From: Campanula takesimana
Lineage: Eukaryota > Streptophyta > Magnoliopsida > Asterales > Campanulaceae
Length of the DNA stretch: 64,000 nt
Reading direction: 5' to 3'
Assembly (NCBI GenBank): GCA_026119855.1
Contig: JAOWBW010001042.1
Span: 372,001-436,000, forward strand
In this document: piece by piece, positions 43,049 through 54,512 of the stretch
Layout: each line of letters starts with the position of its first letter
Numbering within the stretch: the first letter of the stretch is position 1
Notes under the pieces: model-generated
What the model saw: only the letters and a program-made list of their open reading frames with translations
The model's database searches: none
Told to the model about the DNA's origin: nothing
Made by a program: the position numbers and the translations under genes

Positions 43049-45722
43049 TGTCACGACCCGAAATCTAGGCTCTATTTTATTAGTAATTAAATGATTATTA
43101 TTTAATTATTTGCTTAGTTATTTATTTTAATTATTTATTTAAATAATTATGTGTGCATTTTATGTGTTATAATAATTATGCCTAGCATTTAATTTGGGTC
43201 ATTTGTGCTAGTGTAGAATTGTTGGGTCTTAATTGTTAGTAGGGAGTGTAAGTATTTGTGTGTAGTGTGAGAGAGGGGGTCTAAGTGTAAGTTTTTGAAT
43301 AATTTCCCTATTTCCCCCTCACCTCCCTCACCTCCTCCCTCACTCATTCTTCACTTCCCAGCATCAAACCTCTCTCTCTCCTCCATGTTTGGTAAGTTTT
43401 TCTCTCTACCTTCTCTCTTCATTTTCTCCATCTTCCTCTCATAATCTCTCATTTCTTAAAACGTGAACCTTGTTTAGATCGTCGATAGGATCGTAGGAAG
43501 CCAAGAAATTTTGAGTTCCGTCACCCTTGAGGAAATCCGAGTAAGTTACTTTTCCCCCATTTTGGTGCTAAAATGTTCATATCATGTTTATATGATGTTT
43601 GATGCGTTATATTCGAAGTTTGATTGAGTTTTGAATTTATTGGGAATTTATTTTGAGTTTTGATTGAAAATGGTGTTTTGATAAAAGTTGGGATTAAACC
43701 TTAATCTTGGTGATAAATGATGTTATCTAAGTCCTCCTCCTAGTTATAAGTTGTTGTGGTTCATACTTAGGCTTGATGAGAGATTGATTGTGTTTGATTT
43801 TGAGTGTGGTGAGGAATGGGTAAGAACTTAAGGAACCCAGCTCTGTTTTCCCGGCTGGAATCCAGACCAGGCGCCCGCCCGCATTGACCCGAGCGCCCGC
43901 CTGCATACCCTTTCCTGATGGCCAAACCTTCTGTTGAAACAGGCGCCCGCCCGCCCCCTACCAGGCGCCCGCCCGCCCCCTGGTTCAGAATTCTCCCTTT
44001 TTCTTGGCTTAAGACTTAAGGCTTATCTAGTTTAAGTTTATTTCTTCTAAATAACTTAAGACAACACCGTGGAACACTTTAGTAATTAAAATTGGTTCCT
44101 TTGTGAATAATAGTGTTATATAATTTGATCAAGTATTGTTTGGGCATCTTATGATGTATTTGTGTTTATTCCAACCGAATTGAATTTCGCGTAAGACTTG
44201 GCCTAGGTTTTAGGCGATGTCCTATAGTACCTAGAGGGTTGTTATTGAACACCAAGGTGTAGGGTTTAGTCCTGTCGTGATCTTGTTCTAATAAGGGTAA
44301 CCTTTCGGATTCGTTTGGGGTGTTTAGAATGGGTTCGTTATGAACGGAGATAAAGCGTGAATTGGCAATTGGGTACCTACGGTTTGATTAACCTTAAGAT
44401 GTATTCATTCGGATTTCTTATTTGGAATTCCAGGTATGATGAGATGGTTGAGTTCATAGTCCTAGTATATCTTTATAAGTAAATATTTAGGAACATTTTG
44501 GTAATAATCATTGTGCTATTTGTGAGTGACCGTTTGGGTTGCGCTCTTTATGAGTAACTTGTGAGTATCATATTTAGGATGTATTTGATACGTGCCTTGT
44601 CTTGGAATCATCTTGTTTGAATGATCAATGTTGTTGTGCTCTTTATGAGAAATTCCGTTTATCGTTGTTGTTAAACTCTTCATGAGTACCCGTTGCATCT
44701 TTATGGTGATTATTTGGTATGGTTCCCTACTTTGGAATCCTTAGTTGTTTACCGTGCTAGTATTTTATTTCTTAGCATGATTGAAAGTCCAGCTGGTTAA
44801 ATTGTGTATCGAGTCAGGCAATGGATAATGCTATAATGGCACGAGCCAAGTCCAGTATAGCATCGCCCATTGGTCCTTCTGTCCTCATCCAGATTGGCCT
44901 TGGTTGGGATGAGCTAGCTCCGTTGTGGGTATTCTAGCTAATCGTTTTGGAGCATGACTTTGTGGCATCGCTCCCGCCCCTTGTGGCACTTTACATTGCT
45001 ATTGGTTCCGGTACCGGGTTTCTCTTCAGCTTTTATGCTACTATGAAGATGAATTGTTTGACTGATGGGTTGTTTGGTCGATTTTGACCGGGGATTCCTC
45101 TTCAGCTTTCATGCTATTATGAAGATGATGAATGGTTGGTTATTGAAGCTGCGCAGCGACCTTTATTTTGTTTATCAGTTGGGAAACCTTGGCTAATATC
45201 CTTTGTTATGTGTTTACTTTCCGCTGCTATCTGTTGACTGTTATTTGTTACATGCTAAGTAATATTTATCATTGTTTATTTCTTATTGCATTATAGCATG
45301 TCATGTAGTTCCATTAGTAACTTACTGAGATTTTATCTCACCCCGTTTATTTCCATCTTTGTTTTTCCTTAACCCCCCCCAGGAGGAAAAGGATTAGGAT
45401 TCGCGGATCGAGGAGGACGTCGAGAGGATTGAGGTTTTGGGTCAGGTTGTTATGGATCGGTTTACATTATTTAAATGTATAACCTTTTGGGGATAGTTTT
45501 ACCATTATTGACGTCATTAAGAATTGTATATTTTATTCTTTTTGGTATAAGCTGTGGGGCTTATGTTAGATGCTCGTTGTTGATTTAAACTTGGATTTGT
45601 AAAACCTTGTGTTATCATCTTTTGGTTCAAAATGGAATTTTTAACTTCTATATTTTAGAGTCTTGGTTTTAAGTCGACGTCCAGCTCGCGTATTCCGGAC
45701 CCGCGGGTTCGGGGTCGCGACA
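43049..45722. repeat. Solo LTR of an unrelated Gypsy-like element, 2.67 kb
   Basis: Starts TGTCACGACCC and ends GGGTCGCGACA, with imperfect terminal inverted repeats, and is flanked by CTTCC on both sides (43044-43048, 45723-45727). No primer site, coding frame or second LTR inside, so I read it as one LTR left after recombination between two. Contains four GC-rich words of the type GGCGCCCGCCCGC at 43868-43980, upstream of TATATAA at about 44111. The long LTR suggests a Tekay/Del-like element, but that is a guess. Confidence 0.85.
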
Positions 45723-45727
45723 CTTCC

Positions 45728-47372
45728 TTTCTTAACTCATTCACCATGACCATTCCTTTCGGGGCGTATGCCGACTTACGAATCTTTTCTAGAGAGATAG
45801 GGTGGTGGCTTTGGCTCTTCCCAACTCCTACGGTTTCACGGAGTTTTTCCAAAGTAAGCATGCAACAGTAGTAATCCGGGAGTACAGACCCATCAATCAG
45901 CGGTGGCGGTGGAGACAATGGTGGCAAAGCTAAGAAGTCATCCAAGGCCGGAAAGCCTTCTTCTTCCAATCTCGGGGAAGGAACACGGGGAGGCATATTT
46001 GAAGATACCTCATCATCATCACTTTCACACAGGATTCGGAGCTCCTTACAGGGTATAGAGCGAATGGATCCTTTCCTCGGGCGAGGTACCCTTCATAGTT
46101 GGTGATTTCCGGGGTCTTTGTAATTTCGGACCCATTCTTTCCATTAGGGTGACCCACCTGCTTAATTGTCCTTTTGCCGGTGGATGAACTACATGCTTCA
46201 ATAACATGGAAGCAATCATCGGGCGGAGGACAAACCCCATTTGAGCCTTGGCTCTCGCTGTCCAACGTGTTCTTAATGGACTTTTCCATTTCCTCCGTGC
46301 ACTCTTCGAATGTTAACTCATGCTCGGTGAGTGTTATTATGATCAACTCATCGGCATTTTGGTGGGGGATCCTTGCACTCATCACATTGGCAATAATAGA
46401 GTCGGATGGGCACTTCATGTTTCCCTCCTGCACACATGCCCATAGGGTTTCCTTCCATTCCTCCCCAATCTTAGTCATCAGGATATTGAACTCCAAAAGG
46501 TTCATCGGTGTCGGCTCCCCGAGCTCAACCATATTCATATCGACTGGTCCAAATTCAATCATATTAACGCCATGGTTGTTGAGGAACGGATTATTGATCA
46601 TGTTCGGCCTTTGGGGGTGCTCGAGCTTCCCTTTGGCAATAAAATCTAGTATGATGCGCTTTACAGTGGAGCAATCATTGGTATCGTGCCCATGGTAGCT
46701 GTGGAATGCACACCTCTTGCTCTCGTCACGGTACCTCTCGGGGTTTCTGGGTTGGAAGTTAACCAGGGGTTTTGCAAGGCCTTGTTTAACTAACCCTTCA
46801 AACACCTTACCCAAGGGCATCCCAAAGTCCTCAAATCTAACATACGGGCGCCTTTCCATGTTCCCGGCCTTTTGCGGAGTTTGTCTCGGATTCTCCCCTT
46901 GGATATTGTTTTCCGTTCCCACGGCTTCCTTCCCTTTACCGGCTATTGGGGGATGATATCTGTAAGAGTTCCCACTGGCTTGAGTAAAGGATTGCTCATT
47001 AAGGACCTTCTCAAATTTGGACCCAGCAGTGACCATTGCCCGGAGGTTGGGGTAAAAGTGATGACTGATCAAGGCCCGCAGGTTAGGTTTCAAACATGAT
47101 TGGAAAATGTCCAATTGTTCCTCTTCTGTGGGTGGGTTGGAAATCTCCCCAAGTTTATAATTCCACCTCTTGTAGAATTCCCCTATTGGTTCATCTCCCT
47201 TTTGCAGGGTGCTTTGCAGATCAACCCGGTTAGTTTCCCATTCTAGGTTTGACCGGTACTTGGTGAGGAATGCTTCTTTGATTGCATCCCATATTGCTCG
47301 GGATTCATCTTTCAAGTGAAAGAACCACTTGAGGTCATTTCCTCTCAAGGACAGTTGGAAGTGATCGACCAT
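45728..47372 (-). pseudogene. Element E gag (C-terminal two thirds) and start of protease linker
   Basis: The minus frame 45930-47372 encodes the Gag core (WFFHLKDESRAIWDAIKEAFL, the equivalent of the WDAAMLAF region of A; FQSCLKPNLRALISHHF), a linker, then a knuckle CAFHSYHGHDTNDC of the C-x2-H-x4-H-x4-C form. After it comes a 200-residue acidic region with no motif I know. A frame change near 45960 leads into EEGFPALDDFLALPPLSPPPP to 45728, where the solo LTR interrupts. The start at 47372 is not real: the N-terminal part lies in other frames at 47405-48303. Confidence 0.85.
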
Positions 47373-47404
47373 TTACTGCATGGTGCACCCTTTTGCTCTC
47401 ATGG

Positions 47405-48303
47405 CTAAAGTATAAGCATTGAGTTGAGTCTGGGGGAAGCAGTCTCGTCAAATTTATCTATCTCTGGCATTTTGAACTTGTGAGGCAGAGGAACAATCTT
47501 GTTGGGGTCGGTGATCCCCAATGAGGATTTCTTTTCGTTCATCCCCTCAAATCTCTCTTCCATTTGTTTCAACTTCTCTACCAACCACCTCATCTGGTGG
47601 TCCACATGTGGGCTTGAGTTGATTGATCCCACGGTTTGGCTCGTTACTGGCATTATGGCAGGAGGTGAAGTGGTGGATGGGACCATCGGAGGAGGATTTT
47701 GAGGTGGCAAATAGGTGTAGACATACCCTGGTGCCGGGTTACTTGTTAGGATATATGGTGGGATAGCCCCTCAGAGGTTTGGTCCATTGGGTGGTAAAGT
47801 GGGTAAGGCACTTCTCGAGATGTGGTTGGCAAAGCCGGAGGTGGCAGGCCAATAGTAGCTGGAGCCAAGGGTGCTCGGCTATTTGGGATTGTGTCATACA
47901 AGTTGAACCCTGGCGGGTACATGGGAAAACCGCCTGGCGGGACAAGGGAAGCATGGGTAGTAGGCACATTTTGGTGAGTGGTGGCTTGGAATGTGGGACG
48001 TGCGGTCTCCAAATATGGGTAAGCTTAAGGGGGCGGAACCCGGTTATATCCTCGGGGCTGCACATTCTCAATTCCTTCTTCATCAGTGATCTCCACAAAA
48101 CTTCCGTCATTTTCAAACACAACGGCTACCCCTCTCTGCCTCATGGCTTCTATAACCCTATTCTGCATATCCTCATGGTGTTTCCTGACATTCTCTTCCC
48201 GGGCCCTGGCAGCCTCTAGAGCTTGTACCAGCTCTTCCTTACTAAGACCATTCAGATCCGCTGCGTTGTCACCCCCACTACTACTTCCTACCGGACTAGC
48301 CAT
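47405..48303 (-). pseudogene. Element E gag, N-terminal part in shifted frames
   Basis: ATG 48301-48303 begins MASPVGSSSGGDNAADLNGL, with a helical stretch KEELVQALEAARAREENVRK and a VQPRGYNRVPPP tail ending at a stop (48025). A second frame follows (47746-48012) rich in Pro and aromatic residues, then a third (47405-47710, QMRWLVEKLKQMEERFEGMN coiled coil; PHKFKMPEIDKFDETASP, the KMP-I-KF signature shared with Gag of A and D). At least three indels. Taken together, one Gag N-terminus. Confidence 0.75.
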
Positions 48304-49912
48304 TCGGAGAAGTGAAGCTTCTGATGAATTATCAGACTCGGCACTAATCAGACGATGACCCGGAACTCTGACCCACTTCTTACGAGCTGCAGAGGAGAAG
48401 GAGGTTCATTTCAGACTCGGGTATCAACTCGGGTTGGTGTTTGGGAGAATGGGTTTAGGCTCATGCAACATGAAGGTTCATTATTATTAATTATGTTCAT
48501 GTTTACTTAAAATGCATTTATTCCTAAATGGTTGGAAAAGAATTCTCTTCTTTTTCGCAACTATTCTACATCCTGGATCAGTGGAGACCATCACTACGCC
48601 TATAGACCCCTCGTTTTTCACCTGCCTTGCACACTCCCAAGGATGGACTGTCCCGGGCGAGGGTCTATAAGGCAAGCGGCTTCCACCGACCAAAAGAAAC
48701 GATCCTAGGGTCTAGTGCATCGCAAGTTTCCCAATGCGTGAGCCATTCCAATCATGATTAAGCCCCGGTTAAGATCGAGATTCGTCTTAGGGACTTAAGG
48801 GACTTCCGGTATAACCTCATCTTCGATGAGGGCTCTCGAATCTTATCCATGGGCTTAAGGATGATTAGTTTGAACCATTCATTAGGGCTTGACAACAAGG
48901 TGTCACCCTATCCATAACACATGACTTAGGTTAATTATAGCCAATATTGACGCATAAGTCAAAGACCGGGTCAAAGTTGACCATGGTCACACTTGCTTTC
49001 ACAAGGAGTCGTGACTCGGGCATTAACTTGGCCACAATTAATCTCAGACACGTATTAGTGACGTGGTAACGTGAGCTAGAACAAAAACCAACCGAAGTCA
49101 TGGTATTTGTGTGTCACGGACAAGTGTGGTTGACTCGGCTCGGAAGGGGAGGTGGAATGGACCCGTGCGCGCTAGAAGGGCACAAGAGCACCAATCAAGC
49201 TGCATCGTGGCATCCATCCCGGGTTTAAAGGGTTTTTGGAACGTGCAAAAGGTCAAGTGCGCATAGTGTGAAGCCATTTTATGTTCTTTTTTTAGTTAAA
49301 ATAGAAATTTTCGATTCGTCTTAACATCATGAACAAATGTACACAATAGCACATGAACAAGCATGAATAGGCATAATCAACAAAAATGAGCAAGCATGAA
49401 TAAGCTATTTACACAAGCAATCAAGCAAGAATCATATGAACAAACAAAGCCAAAACTTGTACATGCAACAAATTGTGCACAACCGAAAAATTCTATGAAA
49501 TCAAAACTTCACAAGAAACAATCCTTTTGAAAACCATTTGCAAAATAGGTTGTGTACAACAAAGGATTCAAATTTTTTTACAAAAAGGGTTATGCACAAG
49601 GAGGCTTTAAAAACCCAATTTTATGTCCAAAAAGACTTGTGCATAACCAAGCTTTAAAAACCAAGTTTTGGCTAAAAAAGAAGAAGGTAATGTGCACAAA
49701 CAAATCTGTAAATTTGGAACCTGGATAAGAAGAAGCAAAAGGGACACAGAATGTTTCTGCCCTGCACAAAATTGTTAAACTTTGAAACATTTTGTTCCCT
49801 GCCCAACATAGCCGTACGGCTATAGCATCCTGGCTATTATTTTTTGCAGTTTTTCAACTTCTGATCGTCAAGCCCCAGTTTATTGCACATCCAGAACAGT
49901 TTCCACTCCAGA
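48304..49912 (-). other. Element E 5' leader, gag-proximal part
   Basis: Untranslated. An inverted repeat at 48598-48613 / 48658-48673 (element sense GCCTTATAGACCCTCG ... CGAGGGGTCTATAGGC) lies about 295 nt upstream of the gag start. TAGCCGTACGGCTA occurs near 49810. Ends at AAATT (49913-49917), the duplication made by G. Confidence 0.6.
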
Positions 49913-49917
49913 AAATT

Positions 49918-50340
49918 TGATGCAATACGAATATTTGATTATATCAAATATTATAATTGTATGAGTATTTTATTATTAATTAGGATTTAATTAGTATGTT
50001 AGGATTTAGTTTAAATTGGTTTTTATTTTATTTGTTATTTTCGTAGGATTAGGAGTTATTTTGCTATTTTTAAGTCATATTATGTTACCATATAGGTTAG
50101 GGTTATTCCTAGAAGGTTTAGGATTGTTTTTCAAGTTTTATGGGCACTATAAAATAGGCCTCAAGTTGTATTCCGAAAATCAGCTTTTATTTAATAAAAA
50201 ATTGAATTGCAATTGCAATATTAGTTAAACCTTTTGGTTTTCAAGATTTCTTGTTGATTTCTTGTTTGGGATACCTTAATCCTTGCAGAAGAATTGTTCG
50301 TAGATCAATTCTTGTTAACTATTCTGCTGCGTTTACATCA
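49918..50340 (+). repeat. Element G 5' LTR
   Basis: TGATGCAATACG to GTTTACATCA, 423 bp, with TATAAAATA at 50148-50156. It lacks about 39 bp present in the 3' copy. Confidence 0.92.
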
Positions 50341-50341
50341 G

Positions 50342-50352
50342 TTGGTATCAGA
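50342..50352 (+). other. Element G primer binding site (initiator tRNA-Met)
   Basis: TTGGTATCAGA directly after the LTR, followed by AAAGG instead of the usual GCC. Confidence 0.85.
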
Positions 50353-50373
50353 AAAGGGAACGGTCCTTAGACG

Positions 50374-51695
50374 ATGACCAATTCTGGTGGAGACGACGGA
50401 GCCATTCACAACACCCTTGCAACTATCCTAGAGCGCATAGCAACTCAATATCGCGAAGCTAGAGAAGCTAGGGAAGTGGATTTAGCTCTCCAACGTGAAC
50501 AGCATACCCAATTATTAGCGGCCTTGGCGGGATTGCGAGTTGGTGGTGGTGGTGGCAACCCTAATAATCAACATGGTCCTCGTGGGGATAACCTCCATCA
50601 TGAAGAACCGGTTAGAAGGGGATTTCGAGCTAATGGTGGTGGTGAGGACATGGGAGCTCCTCCGGTGGCACAACAACCCAAAATTCGAGCGGATATTCCG
50701 TTCTTCTCGGGTGAGTTATCAATTGAAGATTTTATGGACTGGCTTAATGAGGTTGAAATTTTTTTCACCTTAATGCGTGTTGAAGATGATGGAAAAGTCC
50801 CTTCTGTGGCCTACAAGTTGCGTGGCGGTGCCTCCGCTTGGTGGGAAAAATTTTGTAGACATAGGGCGCGTTATAATCAACCCCAAATTGTTGAATGGAG
50901 GGATATGAAGAGGGAATTGAGAACTCAATTTCTACCAGATGATTATGAGTAATACACAACGCGTCAGGATGAGTTTTTGGCGGCAGAAGATACGAGACAC
51001 GATGAGATTTTGGCAGCAGAAGCTACGAGACCCGATGAGCTTTTGAAGGCGATTAAGCGAGTAGTAGTTGCTCCGTACGGTAGGGTTAATATTGATGTGG
51101 ATTTCAAGGGAGAAAAGGTTAGTGATAATATTTTTTCCGAAGGTGGAGAGATTGCTCCAGAATCAAAATTCGAGGAACCACTTTTTGAAGTGGTGGTGGA
51201 ACATGAATGTGTAAACGATTCCTTGGACATACATTCTGATGAGCAACTTTTTGAAGAGGTGGTGACGGCAGATTGTGAGGCTTGGGATTTGGTTGAGCAT
51301 GAGGAAGGATTCAGAATGAAGATACATAACCCAACACAAGTTCGCCAGATCGAAAGCCGGGATTCCACCGTAACAGAGCAGATCCGCCCGGACCAACGGC
51401 AAGACCCGCCCGGACCAAGGGGTGAGGTCCGACCGCACCTCTGTTCATACCCGCCCGGACCTGGACGAAATTGGCCACATCAAGTTTTCTGCTTGGCCGA
51501 CCAACATGCTGTGTTGACCGAAAAGTTTCAAGCTGGCGTTGAAAGATTGGTCTATTTCTTACCTTGTGCAGCAGTGCCAGATTTCTTGCGTATCGGGAAA
51601 GCATGTGTTTATTCTAAATATCTGTTCAAGTGGAGTGGAAGACTTCAATTTGCAAGAACAAACTCGAGGACGAGTTCTTTTGAAGCGGTGGTGAA
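50374..51695 (+). pseudogene. Element G Gag
   Basis: ATG 50374 (MTNSGGDDGAIHNTLATILE). N-terminal helix with REAREAREVDLALQREQHTQ, a Gly-rich linker, then a Gypsy Gag core (DIPFFSGELSIEDFMDWLNEVEIFF, VAYKLRGGASAWWEKF, MKRELRTQFLPDDYE), like that of chromoviruses. TAA at 50950-50952 stands where relatives have Gln (CAA to TAA). The same frame stays open for another 260 codons with three imperfect copies of T-R-x-D-E-x-L-x-A, an acidic stretch and a Pro-rich part. The last residues before the LTR (EDFNLQEQTRGRVL-like in another frame) look like the pol tail of a parent element. No knuckle and no pol domains. Confidence 0.8.
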
Positions 51696-52157
51696 TGATG
51701 CAATACGAATATTTGATTATATCAAATATTATAATTGTATGAGTATTTTATTATTAATTAGGATTTAATTAGTATGTTAGGATTTAGTTTAAATTATTTT
51801 TTATTTTATTTGTTATTTTCGTCATTAATTTTGATAGATCATTTAAAGTATGTTTTAGAGTAGGATTAGGAGTTATGTTGCTATTTTTAAGTCCTATTAT
51901 GTTACCATATAGGTTAGGGTTATTCCTAGAAGGTTTAGGATTGTTTTTCAAGTTTTATGGGCACTATAAAATAGGCCTCAAGTTGTATTCCGAAAATCAG
52001 CTTTTATTTAATAAAAAATTGAATTGCAATTGCAATATTAGTTAAACCTTTTGGTTTTCAAGATTTCTTGTTGATTTCTTGTTTGGGGTTCCTTAATCCT
52101 TGCAGAAGAATTGTTCGTAGATCAATTCTTGTTAACTATTCCGCTGCGTTTACATCA
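51696..52157 (+). repeat. Element G 3' LTR
   Basis: TGATGCAATACG to GTTTACATCA, 462 bp, TATAAAATA at 51965-51973, preceded by a weak polypurine tract, GAAGCGGTGGTGAA. Confidence 0.92.
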
Positions 52158-52162
52158 AAATT

Positions 52163-52300
52163 CAAACAGAAACTCAGCACACACAAAACAAACACAAAAG
52201 TTAACGAAAACGGGGGACGGGAGTTTGACCCACACAAAAGTGTCCTCAAATTTTCTAAAAAGAAGTTTGCAAACACTTTACTCCCCAGCGGAGTCGCCAC
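52163..52300 (-). other. Element E leader start and primer binding site (tRNA-Arg type)
   Basis: Minus strand GTGGCGACTCCGCTGGGGAG (52281-52300) adjoins the LTR end; the remainder is the first 118 nt of leader, with ACACAAA repeats. Confidence 0.8.
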
Positions 52301-53289
52301 TATAAGGATCACGCCCCGCGCGGAAACGCGACAAGTATGGGGGCAAAACGCCAAACACGGTTATCACGCAAAACATAACGGAGTCGCCACATTTGTTAAT
52401 TATTTAACCCAACAAATGGAAATGTTAGAGATTCTATTAGTTCGGATGTTAGGTTACGCCTTGGGAAGAGTTTCACGTCACCCAAGTCGCCTCGGATAGG
52501 ATCGAGTCTCCCTAACGTTAGTTAACAAAGTGCATGTGTGTATGTGTATTTCAAAAATGGGAGAAACTGACTTTTAGCAAAACTGGTTAATTGTTTAACA
52601 GAAAATGGTTATTTTGTAAACATTCTGATCAAAAAGGGAAGAAACTGAAAAATGCACTCCCCGACCAAAGTAGCCGTATGGATGGGGAGGGCATTCCAGG
52701 GATTTTTGACAGTTTATCAGAAAATTGTCCAGTTTCAGGCAAAACAAAGTGTTTTTGCTGAAACTGGACTGAGATGATCATTTTCAGTTATTTTCTTTAA
52801 CAGATACATGGATTAAATCATCCCTATGTCATTTGTCACTAGTTGGACACCAAAAATAAAGGTTTTGGGTGTGATCAAGACAATCATTGGGGAAATTTAA
52901 GAAAAAAGTGATGAACAAGCCCTTTGGGCTAAAATGACCATTTGATGAGTAAAGATTGAAACTTTACCATCAAGATGGACTTATGATGCAAGATTAAACC
53001 TTTAGGGACAAAAATATAACATAAAGATTGAATCTTTATGTCCCATGCTTGGTGATTTATGGCTAGGTCATGGTTGGGATGATAAAGATTGAAACTTTAT
53101 CACCCAATCATGACTCCCATGGCCAAACAAGAACAAAATCAATATGAAATTTAACAAATCATGATCATCCTTAGGTTTTATCCTATAATCATACACTAGG
53201 CATGAAGGGAACCTTGAATCACCTCATGATTTGGTTCCAATATACATATATAATCATAATATATAGCTTGAGAAGACAAGTCTTGTATA

Positions 53290-53331
<42 letters not shown>

Positions 53332-53849
53332 CTTGAAATGGACAAGACTTTCAATGAAATGTAAAATGCTTGAATGGACAAGGCTTGCAAGAATAATAAG
53401 AAATAACACAAGAATGAGCAATAATATGAACAATAATAAAATAGTTTTAGATGAAGAAGAAGAAGAAGATGGGGAGAAGGAGGCTTCACCTATGATGGTT
53501 ATGGCCTATCTTCCTTTGTTTTCACTCAAATGTATGTATCACTCACTTTCTGCTCTCAAACTGGCAGAGTATCAGCTCACAAAACGTTTTATCCCCCCTG
53601 AAATGATCAGCATGAGGTTCAATTTATAGAGGCTGAGGGTGCCCAACATAGCCGTACGGCTAGGGACCTCATGTGCTCAAACCATCCGTATGACTCGACT
53701 TGGCGAGCTTCTGGATTTTTGCAAGTTCAATTCCAGTTCAGTCCTAGAATATCAGGTTTATCCTAGTGAGGTCCTGGCCCATTGGTTTATCCCTAAATGA
53801 TACCAAGAATGCCTCTAAAGTAGGTCAAATTCAGACTGGGGTACTTACA
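52301..53849 (-). repeat. Element E 5' LTR
   Basis: Element sense TGTAAGTACC (53849) to GATCCTTATA (52301), 1549 bp, followed by GTTAT (53850-53854). TATA box TATAAATTG 53620-53628 (minus). The (TA)n run at about 53297-53328 is longer than in the 3' copy. TAGCCGTACGGCTA at about 53647-53660. Confidence 0.92.
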
Positions 53850-53854
53850 GTTAT

Positions 53855-54512
53855 GGACTTGTGTGACTCGATAGTGAGCAATTCATAGGAATAATGTGCA
53901 TGTAGTGTGAGGTCTATCACGTGACAAAAATTTTTTTATTTTTTTTTATTTATTATTTTATTTTTTTTGAAAAGAAAAGATAAAAACACATAAGCACGTA
54001 AATTACAACTCCCGAATCACCCGTGTGACCGGTAAATAAACACAAAATTAAGACAGTCCAAAGGTCCAATTATGTTCTGATGCAGGCAACTGTGCCCACA
54101 CCCCACTGTTCTATTCAGTCCCTGAAACCTGTTCTTGTCCTGGAAATTAGCCCAGAAGCGCACGCCTCGGGCTGGTGTTGTAGGAAGCGCGTGCCTGGCG
54201 CATTGTACATGGGAGGCGCCCGCTTCTGGGCTGACCTGTCAAATTGTCAGAAACTTATGGACTCAGGGGATTGCCCTGGTCCTGATTGTGTAATGAAACC
54301 CCTGCAGTGTTTGTTAGCATGAAATAATAGGAAGAATAGGAAGAACACATGGAAGGCGGGCGATTCTGGAATGTGATGTGGGACGCACGCGCTTTGGACC
54401 ATGAAGGTCCGAGGCGCGCGCTTCCCATATCAATTTCTAGATTGCCCAGAAAAGTGAATTATGAACAGAAACACAAGTTTAACCCTCAAGCAGTCCCCAG
54501 CAGAGTCGCCAC
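53855..54512 (-). other. Element D leader, LTR-proximal half, with primer site
   Basis: Untranslated leader matching 23023-23640 of A on the other strand. Primer site GTGGCGACTCTGCTGGGGA (minus, 54494-54512). GC-rich words (GGCGCGCGCTTCC, GGCGCCCGCTTC) at about 54155-54430 and a T-rich run at 53930-53970. Confidence 0.8.

Larger units (their letters stand above)
49918..52157 (+). mobile_element. Element G: gag-only (TR-GAG-like) Gypsy element
   Basis: 2240 bp between perfect AAATT duplications (49913-49917, 52158-52162). Two LTRs, initiator-Met primer site and a single Gag frame; no pol. This matches the description of TR-GAG elements, small non-autonomous elements with only a gag gene. Inserted into the leader of E. 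Confidence 0.9.
18236..53849 (-). mobile_element. Element E: Tat/Ogre Ty3/Gypsy element with both LTRs, carrying A, G and a solo LTR
   Basis: Minus-strand element flanked by GTTAT on both sides (18231-18235, 53850-53854). Order from its 5' end: LTR, primer site, leader (split by G), gag, protease (split by a solo LTR), RT, RNase H, second RNase H, integrase, hairpin modules, antisense plant mobile domain ORF, tandem arrays (split by A), hairpin module, polypurine tract, LTR. After removing the three insertions it would be about 17.7 kb. All coding parts are damaged. Confidence 0.9.
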
